From positions 1 to 23,871 of the IMG/VR virus record IMGVR_UViG_3300032282_003028: a stretch of 23,871 nt of DNA; one strand, written 5' to 3'. Positions 18,573 through 23,871 of this stretch are shown here, one piece after another. The notes below the pieces were generated by a model, which saw only the letters and a list, made by a program, of their open reading frames with translations, had not been told where the DNA came from and did not search any database. A program made the position numbers and the translations under genes. Positions within the stretch are counted from its first letter, which is position 1. The number at the start of each line of letters is the position of its first letter. Source of the stretch: a virus.

Positions 18573-18781
18573 GCAGGGAACTGGACGCAGCAGACGCAGA
18601 CGATCTGTTGGATATGCTCGATCTGATTGTCAATTCGATAGACGAGCACGTTGGCGGTGATGACAGCACGGACATAGACCCGTCGCTGTGGGATGATTAC
18701 TACAATGCGTTTGATACGCTGGTAGCGTATGGTCGTAGAGAACCGAGGAGGGTGAGATGGATACCGAAGAGCGGTTTATAA
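18569..18781 (+). CDS. Small acidic hypothetical protein, 70 aa
   Basis: The product starts MSRELDAADADDLLDMLDLI and stays strongly acidic through VNSIDEHVGGDDSTDIDPSL, then ends with a short basic tail RREPRRVRWIPKSGL. It is helical and soluble. The acidic part could mimic DNA, but no motif shows this. The ATG overlaps the previous stop (ATGA), with GAGG close upstream. Its end overlaps the next gene by 25 bases. Confidence 0.68.
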   Translation: MSRELDAADADDLLDMLDLIVNSIDEHVGGDDSTDIDPSLWDDYYNAFDTLVAYGRREPRRVRWIPKSGL

Positions 18782-19038
18782 TTAAACAGATAGTGGGGCG
18801 TGCGTTGGACAAGGGATATTTGCTGTCGGTGTTCGACGGCGAGGAGTTTCCTGTCCGGTATAGCGATGACGCTGAAGCTGTGATGGCTGAACTGGGGCAC
18901 TGCGATGAGGAGTGGCTTCAGGTGGCGAACGCTGATCGCAGGAGGATCGGTTCGATATTTTTTGTCTATGGCAACGACCCGGATGAGGTGGTCTGCGATT
19001 ACACGGACAGAGCAGAGATCGAGGAGATAGTCGGATGA
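18757..19038 (+). CDS. Conserved small phage protein, 93 aa
   Basis: The product contains ALDKGYLLSVFDGEEFPVRY, AVMAELGHCDEEWLQV and GSIFFVYGNDPDEVVCDYTD. The chain 'DG.E.....(D)..AV.AELG..DE..L.V ... G...FVYGN.PDEV..D.(T/S)' is a common small phage family of unknown function, probably alpha/beta. The ATG has GAGGAGGG upstream and overlaps the previous gene by 25 bases; the stop overlaps the next ATG (ATGA). Confidence 0.82.
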   Translation: MDTEERFIIKQIVGRALDKGYLLSVFDGEEFPVRYSDDAEAVMAELGHCDEEWLQVANADRRRIGSIFFVYGNDPDEVVCDYTDRAEIEEIVG

Positions 19039-19229
19039 CTGACCATGAAGTAATACTGAAGGCACGCGATGCCTTTAATGAACGTGATAGGGCGGCGCGA
19101 CAGCTGCAAGAGATTGACGGCGAGATCAGGGGCTTGGTCACTGAGTATAGCTCAGCGGTCAGGGTATGGGGTTTCACATCGGATATGCTTAGGCAGGCGG
19201 TTCGTGCGCGTCTGGGCGAAGCTGCCTGA
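19035..19229 (+). CDS. Small hypothetical protein, 64 aa
   Basis: The product (MTDHEVILKARDAFNERDRA, then ARQLQEIDGEIRGLVTEYSS, ending RARLGEAA) has a long charged helix likely to form a coiled coil in its first 40 residues. It is soluble, with no cysteine. The ATG overlaps the previous stop, with GAGG and GAG upstream; the stop overlaps the next ATG (TGATG). The family is not recognised. Confidence 0.7.
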   Translation: MTDHEVILKARDAFNERDRAARQLQEIDGEIRGLVTEYSSAVRVWGFTSDMLRQAVRARLGEAA

Positions 19230-19558
19230 TGCTGGGTTATGCTAACCGCTATGATGAGAAGGGGGCGATCCCTTTCGAGGTGGTGGAAGTGATAAGCGGA
19301 CATGAGCTTGTGCTTCGCGAGATGATTGCTGACTTGAAGAAAGGTTGGCGACCGGCGATGATCATGGGCCATTGCACGAATGAGGAAGAGCAGGAGTGGA
19401 CGATAGCGTCTGACCCACAAGCATTGACGTTCCGTATCCGGCTGGATAAGCAGGGTAATTGGAAGGATGCTGCGGGTAAGGTGTATCGCACCGAGGCAAT
19501 CCCGATTCGCTTTCACAGGTATAGTTTTATTGGCGGCGTTTACGACAGCGAAGGTTAG
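19229..19558 (+). CDS. Conserved small phage protein, 109 aa; last gene of the small-gene cluster
   Basis: The product contains GAIPFEVVEVISGHELVLRE and MIADLKKGW, then QEWTIASDPQALTFRIRLDK, GNWKDAAGKVYR and HRYSFIGGVYD. A strand-rich body with 'FEVV.V.S......R...' early, '(W/Y)....(D/N)P.A....IR' in the middle and '(F/Y).F' at the end resembles a small family seen in phages and integrative elements, of unknown function. The ATG overlaps the previous stop. Nothing that looks like a terminator follows before the primase gene, so read-through is possible. Confidence 0.75.
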   Translation: MLGYANRYDEKGAIPFEVVEVISGHELVLREMIADLKKGWRPAMIMGHCTNEEEQEWTIASDPQALTFRIRLDKQGNWKDAAGKVYRTEAIPIRFHRYSFIGGVYDSEG

Positions 19559-19590
19559 GGCTTGTCAGTTTCGTTTTGCTATGCCAGCAT

Positions 19591-19596
19591 TATAGT
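19591..19596 (+). promoter_or_regulatory. Weak promoter candidate upstream of the primase genes
   Basis: TATAGT (19591-19596) matches five of six -10 bases, about 40 bases before the primase-like ATG. No convincing -35 box lies at the right distance. This 79-base gap is the only real break between the small-gene cluster and the replication genes, which supports a start here, but weakly. Confidence 0.3.
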
Positions 19597-19637
19597 TTGT
19601 GCGTTTGACGGCGCAATTTAAGAAAGGTATTAACATT

Positions 19638-20030
19638 ATGACCGGAAAATGTGGCGCTGTCCAAGGTTCGCCTAAAAACCACATATCTTCCAGTGAGCGA
19701 CTCCCTTTCCCCGCCGCTGGTAAGACCGTCAATCTCCGGTCAATTTCTATAAGTGACATCAAGGATCGCCTGAGTTCCACGCACATCGAGGCGCTATGCA
19801 AGGCTTGGCTGCCGGATGGTAAGCGACAGGGTGGTTGGTTTGTATCGACCACTCCTTGGCGCACTGATCGCAATGCTTCGCTGGGGGTATCCCTGAGCAC
19901 TGGGCGTTGGAAAGACTTTGCTACGGGTGAGCATGGCGACATGATCGACCTATCTATGAGGCTATTCGGAGATAGCTTGCACGAAACATTAAAAGGATTC
20001 GCAGAGATGCTGGGTATGAACCATGCGTAA
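19638..20030 (+). CDS. Primase N-terminal-like protein without zinc finger, 130 aa
   Basis: The core KAWLPDGKRQGGWFVSTTPW (50-69), then RTDRNASLGVSLSTGRWKDF, ATGEHGDMIDL and a final LKGFAEMLGM match the N-terminal domain of phage and mobile-element primases ('G..W....P.R.DR..S..V...TGRW.DFATG..GD.IDL'). In classic primases this part carries a CHC2 zinc finger; here only two cysteines exist (5 and about 49) and no finger. The frame opens at a GTG at 19599, but the ATG at 19638 with AGAAAGG ten bases upstream is the better start. Its end overlaps the primase-helicase start by 8 bases, so the two are probably made together and work as one. Confidence 0.8.
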   Translation: MTGKCGAVQGSPKNHISSSERLPFPAAGKTVNLRSISISDIKDRLSSTHIEALCKAWLPDGKRQGGWFVSTTPWRTDRNASLGVSLSTGRWKDFATGEHGDMIDLSMRLFGDSLHETLKGFAEMLGMNHA

Positions 20031-22425
20031 GATAGACCTGAGATTGGTCAAGTCCGAGGACATAACGGACACACCGAGCATAGTCACGCCCATGCCGGAG
20101 CCTATTGTGGTTCCGCAGAAGCTGAAGAACGCGCTGGGTGGTGAGCCGGATTCGATGTGGATATACCGGATGGCTGATGGCTCTGCCTTTGGTGCGGTGG
20201 CGCGTTGGAACCCTGAGGGTAAGCGCAAAGAGATTAGGCCGATTATCTGGGACGGCAAAAAGTTTATCACTTCAGGCTTTGGGCCGCAGCGACCGCTGTA
20301 TAACAGCGATATGATTGCGTCTGCGCCGAATGCGCCAGTGCTGATTGTCGAGGGTGAGAAGGCAGCTGATGCAGCGCCGCAGTATTTGCCGGAGGGCTGG
20401 GTCGTGGCGACATGGCAGGGCGGTGCGAATGCCGTCGAGCAGACCAACTGGGACATACTGGAGGGGCATAGCGTTGTTGTCTGGCCGGACAATGACGGAG
20501 CTGGGGCTCAGGCTGCGATTGAGATTCAGAACATTCTTGCGCGTCATGCTGTGCCTGTCTCGATTGTAGGGCTTAGTCCGGCGTTCCCTGATGGCTGGGA
20601 TTTAGGTGACGATTTGCCAACCAAGGTGAAGCCGGAGAACATTACTGGGCTGCTGCGTAGGGAATTGAAACGCGCCGCTGTTGCTGTGTATGATGCGCCA
20701 GCCAAAGAAGCCGTTGATCATGATGAGGATGTGGAACGGGAGTGGCGACCGCTGGGCTATGATAACAATAAATATATGTTGCAGACGCAGCATCGAGGGC
20801 AAGTGGATGTGTTCGATCCCGACCGCCTGATGAGCCAGAAGGGCTGCATAAATATCTATGGCGATATAACGCACTGGGGTGGCCAGCAGGGCAAGCCTGA
20901 CGGGAAAGGCGTTGACTGGATACAGGCTGGGGTCACGATCATGGATAGTTGCCACAAGCTGGGTGTTTATGATCCCAAGCGATTGCGTGGGCGCGGCATT
21001 TGGATTGACAAGGGGGAAGATGGTGTTGATCGGGCCGTGATGAACGCTGGCAGTAAACTGGTGGTAAGCAGGTCTGGAACTGAGACGCGAGAGATTCCGT
21101 TTGTGCGCTTTAAGAGCCGCTGGATTTATCAGAAGAACTCTGATTTGATTCTAAACATTGATGATTACAATGAGCGGGCCAGTGATGACGATGGTCGGAT
21201 GATCCGGGAGTTATGCAACAAAGTGCGCTGGGATGCGCCTATCTATGGCGACTTGCTGGCTGGCTGGATTGCTACAGCTGTTGTCTGCGGTGGTCTGCAA
21301 TGGCGAACACACGCTTGGGTCACGGGCAATCAGGGGTCTGGTAAGTCTACGATTGTGAATGAGATTGCTGGCGCTTGCCTTGGGGACTTGGCTATCTATC
21401 CGCTGGGGGCAACGACCGAGGCTGGTATTCGGCAACTGGTTCGCAATGATGCTATGCCCGTGGTGTTCGATGAGAGCGAGAGCGACAGCAAGAATAAGAT
21501 GCAGAATGAGGCGCGGCGGCAAGCGGTGCTTGATCTGATGCGTCAGGCTTCGAGCGAGGGGCGTGGCCGTATTCTGAAGGGTTCAGCGAACCATAACGCA
21601 CAGGCGTTTACGATGCGGTCATCGTTCCTGATGTCATCTATCGGCGTTGGTCTGAAGGAAGCAGCTGACCTTACAAGGACGGCGGTGCTTACGATTAAGC
21701 CGCTGGACAGTTACAGCCATGACGAGCGGAAGAAGAAGGAGCAGGAGTTTAAGGACTTCCTGAGCCTTGCATCGGAGATTCCACGGGAGATGCCACAGCG
21801 CTTGGTTGCGCGGCAGCTGCACAATCTGTTTACGCTGCGTCACAACGTGGAGATTTTTAAAGAGACGATTGCCGTCATGCTGGCGAACCGCCGTATTGGT
21901 GATCAGCTGGGGACGCTGATGGCCGGATGCCATAGCCTGTATAGCACGAAGCGGTTAGACCTAAAGCAGTGCGAGAAATACCTAAACACGGTGAACCTCG
22001 ATGAGTTCATGCAGGTGAAGTCAGAGCGCGAAGATGTCGCCCTGCTGCATCACATTGTGGGAAGCATGATACGGGTGGAGACTGTTCACGGTGCGCAGGA
22101 ACGGACGATTGGTGAGCTGCTGATAGTTTGTTTTACCCGCGATGATACAACGGACGTTCGGTTGAAGGTAGCGGAGGCGACTCTTAGCCGTTATGGGATG
22201 AAGATCGAGCGTGAACACGGGAGTGTTACGGGTGTATGGATAGGCCAGAGCATCCAGTCTATGAACCGGATTATGCAAACGTCTGTCTATTTTGAGGGTT
22301 GGTCTGGCGTTTTGTTACGTCATCCATATGCAAAGAAAAGCATAGATAGTGTTCGCTTCGGTGGAGCAACGTCACGGGCAATCTATCTACCAAAACAGGA
22401 ATGGCCAGTAGGACTATGGGAATAA
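20023..22425 (+). CDS. TOPRIM primase-helicase, 800 aa
   Basis: Residues 1-100 form a primase-type lead-in (MWIYRMADGSAFGAVARWNP). A TOPRIM domain follows, with PVLIVEGEKAADAA (E110) and VVVWPDNDGAG (D156, D158), the acids that bind catalytic metal for primer synthesis. The C-terminal half is a P-loop ATPase with Walker A GNQGSGKS (435-442) and Walker B VVFDESE (480-486), followed by an Arg-containing sensor-like stretch (MRSSFLMSSIGVGLKEAADL). This fusion is typical of phage replication proteins that prime and unwind DNA at the fork. The small protein upstream probably supplies the missing N-terminal part. No DNA polymerase is seen in this window. Confidence 0.9.
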   Translation: MRKIDLRLVKSEDITDTPSIVTPMPEPIVVPQKLKNALGGEPDSMWIYRMADGSAFGAVARWNPEGKRKEIRPIIWDGKKFITSGFGPQRPLYNSDMIASAPNAPVLIVEGEKAADAAPQYLPEGWVVATWQGGANAVEQTNWDILEGHSVVVWPDNDGAGAQAAIEIQNILARHAVPVSIVGLSPAFPDGWDLGDDLPTKVKPENITGLLRRELKRAAVAVYDAPAKEAVDHDEDVEREWRPLGYDNNKYMLQTQHRGQVDVFDPDRLMSQKGCINIYGDITHWGGQQGKPDGKGVDWIQAGVTIMDSCHKLGVYDPKRLRGRGIWIDKGEDGVDRAVMNAGSKLVVSRSGTETREIPFVRFKSRWIYQKNSDLILNIDDYNERASDDDGRMIRELCNKVRWDAPIYGDLLAGWIATAVVCGGLQWRTHAWVTGNQGSGKSTIVNEIAGACLGDLAIYPLGATTEAGIRQLVRNDAMPVVFDESESDSKNKMQNEARRQAVLDLMRQASSEGRGRILKGSANHNAQAFTMRSSFLMSSIGVGLKEAADLTRTAVLTIKPLDSYSHDERKKKEQEFKDFLSLASEIPREMPQRLVARQLHNLFTLRHNVEIFKETIAVMLANRRIGDQLGTLMAGCHSLYSTKRLDLKQCEKYLNTVNLDEFMQVKSEREDVALLHHIVGSMIRVETVHGAQERTIGELLIVCFTRDDTTDVRLKVAEATLSRYGMKIEREHGSVTGVWIGQSIQSMNRIMQTSVYFEGWSGVLLRHPYAKKSIDSVRFGGATSRAIYLPKQEWPVGLWE

Positions 22426-22589
22426 AGAACAAGCACGAAGGCACTGAATTGGCCTTCAGAATCATCAGGGATTGGCCGGACACCACGCTTTTAGGCAAGC
22501 GTCCGCATCACTTAGCTGCTGCGTTTGGCATTAGCTTGGATACTGCTGAAAGGCTGTTGAAAGAGGAGCGTCGCAAGCGTAACTTCTAA
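22416..22589 (+). CDS. Small HTH-like protein, 57 aa
   Basis: The segment RPHHLAAAFGISLDTAERLL-KEE has the helix-turn-helix pattern 'LA..FGIS..TA.RLL', and the protein ends in a basic KEERRKRNF tail. The rest is short and helical. Two starts are possible, ATG at 22401 or 22416; the second has AGGA only two bases upstream, so the choice is uncertain. Both overlap the end of the primase-helicase in another frame. A small DNA-binding regulator is the likely role, inferred from the HTH only. Confidence 0.65.
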   Translation: MGIKNKHEGTELAFRIIRDWPDTTLLGKRPHHLAAAFGISLDTAERLLKEERRKRNF

Positions 22590-22590
22590 G

Positions 22591-22618
22591 TTGAATTACT
22601 TGGATTAACGTGTAGTAT
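22591..22618 (+). promoter_or_regulatory. Promoter candidate for the right-end small genes
   Basis: TTGAAT (22591-22596) is followed after 16 bases by TAGTAT (22613-22618), each four of six matches or better. The gene it would serve starts at 22643. Its first nine bases TTGAATTAC equal the start of repeat R3, which may be chance. Confidence 0.4.
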
Positions 22619-22642
22619 TTATAAAGATAACCGGAGAATGAT

Positions 22643-22870
22643 ATGAACTTTGAAATTGAAGATGAACATGCGATCCCCGCTGCGCGTCAGCACAATGGTC
22701 GCCGTGAGAAATACCCTTGGTCGCAGCTGGACATAGGCCAGAGCTTCTTTGTTAAAGGTGGCGTGCTTCGCTCGATGAGCAGCACTGCGTCACATGCGGG
22801 TCGCCGCAACGGCAAGAAGTTCATTGCTCGTGATGCTGAAGGCGGCATTCGAGTTTGGCGATATGAATGA
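22643..22870 (+). CDS. Conserved small phage protein, 75 aa
   Basis: The product contains NGRREKYPWSQLDIGQSFFV (18-37) and later NGKKFIARDAEGGIRVWRYE. The chain 'YPW..L..GQSFFV ... GKKF..R...GG.RVWR' is a very common small phage family of unknown function, often near replication genes. The fold is probably an alpha/beta DNA-binding-type domain, but this is not proven. The ATG has GGAG eight bases upstream. Confidence 0.85.
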   Translation: MNFEIEDEHAIPAARQHNGRREKYPWSQLDIGQSFFVKGGVLRSMSSTASHAGRRNGKKFIARDAEGGIRVWRYE

Positions 22871-23114
22871 TATAGTCGAAGCAATGGACATTGACGGACA
22901 ACTGTATGTGTCCGGTCAGAATCTTCCGCAGTTTCTTGAGCGTGCCACTGAGCGTGGCGCGGAGATGGAGCGGCTCAGGATTATGGAGATCATCCAAGAA
23001 CGCATCGACGTTCACAGCAAATTTATTAATTTCTGCATGGATAATGATGTGCGGGTAACGCCGAGTATCTTTACCGCCGTCATGGAATTGCGTGCGCTGT
23101 TGCGGAAAATATGA
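22863..23114 (+). CDS. Hypothetical helical phage protein, 83 aa
   Basis: The product begins MNDIVEAMDIDGQLYVSGQN and contains a long helix AEMERLRIMEIIQERIDVHS in the middle. It is mostly helical, with one cysteine and no membrane segment. It overlaps the preceding gene by 8 bases without a clear ribosome-binding site, so translation probably depends on coupling. The family is not recognised. Confidence 0.7.
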   Translation: MNDIVEAMDIDGQLYVSGQNLPQFLERATERGAEMERLRIMEIIQERIDVHSKFINFCMDNDVRVTPSIFTAVMELRALLRKI

Positions 23115-23153
23115 TGCCGATATTAGTATGGACGTTTGAGAAAGGATAAGGAC

Positions 23154-23333
23154 ATGGTTGAAATTATTGCGGCAATAAGCGTGTCTGCGCTGGCCTACTT
23201 TAGCTACATGCTGGGTAAAGGGAGCGCGGACGGGAATGTTCTCACCCTCAAACGCGAGAACGAGATACTCAATGAAAAGCTTACCCGTCTTACTGGCCGC
23301 GATGAGCGTGGCCGTTTCAAGGGGGGCAAGTAG
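23154..23333 (+). CDS. Small membrane protein with coiled-coil tail, 59 aa
   Basis: Residues 4-21 (IIAAISVSALAYFSYMLG) form a single N-terminal membrane helix. Residues 30-52 (NVLTLKRENEILNEKLTRLT) are a likely coiled coil, and the protein ends RDERGRFKGGK. This layout resembles small single-pass phage proteins such as spanin-type inner-membrane subunits, but it is too short and lacks context for that call. The ATG at 23154 follows AAAGGATAAGG. The stop overlaps the next GTG start. Confidence 0.72.
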   Translation: MVEIIAAISVSALAYFSYMLGKGSADGNVLTLKRENEILNEKLTRLTGRDERGRFKGGK

Positions 23334-23488
23334 TGCCGCAACGGGTATGGACACCTGAGAAGGACGCGCAGCTTCTAGAGTATTATCAGCAAGGGCTAAG
23401 GCCAACCTACATGGCGGAACAAATGGGGCTGACGATTGCTTCTGTGGAATGCCGCTACAGAAAATTGAAGAAGGAGAAAAACCAGTGA
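23333..23488 (+). CDS. SANT/GcrA-like HTH protein, 51 aa (GTG start)
   Basis: The protein MPQRVWTPEKDAQLLEYYQQ, then GLRPTYMAEQMGLTIASVEC and RYRKLKKEKNQ shows the WT-x-E-(K/E)-D-x-x-L-L...G...-(I/M)A-x-x-(L/M)G-x-T...V..R pattern of a single Myb/SANT or GcrA-type three-helix DNA-binding domain (about residues 5-45). The start is GTG, overlapping the previous stop, with GGGGGG upstream. GcrA-type proteins regulate transcription in Alphaproteobacteria, and their short phage relatives are likely regulators. The domain call is good; the target is unknown. Confidence 0.72.
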   Translation: MPQRVWTPEKDAQLLEYYQQGLRPTYMAEQMGLTIASVECRYRKLKKEKNQ

Positions 23489-23871
23489 AGTATATTGCAT
23501 TCGCAGCCATTGTTGCTGCATCGACATCGACCCCTGCTAACGCCAGCCCATCACTGGCTATCTGCCATAAGCCGTATGCCTTGTGCGCCAGTAGCCCGAC
23601 CGTAATCATTCCCGGAGAGACGGTGACTGTCAACGGTAAGAAGTTTCAGGCGGGTGTGTCCGTTTGTCCTGTCCTCAAGGGGCCAAGCATTGCTGACCTG
23701 AACTTAATGGATGGGTCGTGCGCTTCGCCAGACTTGACAGACAAAACCGTCTGGTCGCTGTTCAGTAACGTGCAAAGCTACCCGCAATTACCTGACTGGA
23801 AGGTGCTACCATCCGTCAAGCGCACCTTTATCACCAACGCCAATGCTGGTGGCGGCATGAGCAACATGTGG
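23485..23871 (+). CDS. Secreted phage protein of unknown function, N-terminal part (cut by window edge)
   Basis: A GTG start overlaps the previous stop (GTGA), with AAGGAG nine bases upstream. Residues 1-20 (MKYIAFAAIVAASTSTPANA) form a typical signal peptide ending in ANA. The mature part has Cys in SLAICHKPYALCASSP, SVCPVLKGPS and DGSCASPDL, then VWSLFSNVQSYPQLPDWKVL and a final NANAGGGMSNMW. The frame stays open to the edge at 129 codons. I associate the 'GGMSNMW' and 'SVCPVL.GPSIADLN' blocks with a conserved secreted phage family. The even number of cysteines suggests disulphides in the periplasm or outside the cell. Function is unknown. Confidence 0.78.
   Translation, partial: MKYIAFAAIVAASTSTPANASPSLAICHKPYALCASSPTVIIPGETVTVNGKKFQAGVSVCPVLKGPSIADLNLMDGSCASPDLTDKTVWSLFSNVQSYPQLPDWKVLPSVKRTFITNANAGGGMSNMW

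Noticed and set aside
22821-23633. 270-codon minus-strand frame at the right end
   Set aside because: It is antisense to five tightly overlapping plus-strand genes with ribosome-binding sites and recognisable features; its composition is that of a shadow frame.

Overview
This window is a stretch of a tailed double-stranded DNA bacteriophage (Caudoviricetes) or a closely related prophage. The evidence is an adjacent set of head and packaging genes (large terminase with an ATPase and a nuclease half, P22-type portal, scaffold-like protein, Mu gpT-like HK97-fold major capsid protein) facing away from a primase/helicase and about thirty small overlapping phage genes. No integrase, repressor, tRNA, CRISPR array or host housekeeping gene was seen. 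The host cannot be fixed from the sequence. Several small families (DUF7007-, DUF7249- and Api92-like proteins and others) are ones I associate with phages of Alphaproteobacteria and related uncultured phages, so a proteobacterial host is the best guess.

Layout. Bases 1-12038 are read leftward and hold the packaging and head module. In transcription order: small terminase, a 57-residue protein, large terminase, a 136-residue protein, portal, a Lys/Gly-repeat protein, two short proteins, a GroES-like co-chaperonin, a scaffold-like protein and a 160-residue protein. A strong terminator and a new promoter follow. The capsid operon comes next: a 198-residue virion protein, the major capsid protein, a 224-residue protein, a DUF6321-like protein, a 108-residue protein and the start of a fibre-like protein cut by the window edge. 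The capsid operon leader carries three short inverted repeats with the same loop.

Bases 12039-12461 are the divergent control region, with a G-tract cluster, two TCACA-N6-TGTGA palindromes and promoter-like boxes. Everything to the right is read rightward. A GC-rich early block (12462-13867) ends in a UUCG-capped terminator. A second three-gene block (14092-14788) ends in a near-copy of that terminator. Each terminator is followed by copies of a 22-23 bp repeat, five in all.

Bases 14817-15466 are an AT-rich non-coding region with about ten TGTCAC-type repeats in both orientations and a pair of TGTATACA palindromes. It is the best candidate for a replication origin or master control region. 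From 15467 to 19558, seventeen small genes are packed with stop/start overlaps. Then come a primase N-terminal-like protein and an 800-residue TOPRIM-ATPase primase-helicase (19638-22425), followed by six more small genes, the last a secreted protein cut by the right edge.

The genes fit a simple programme: rightward early and replication functions driven from the central control regions, and leftward late functions. The capsid genes have their own promoter, which would let capsid protein be made in excess over portal and terminase.
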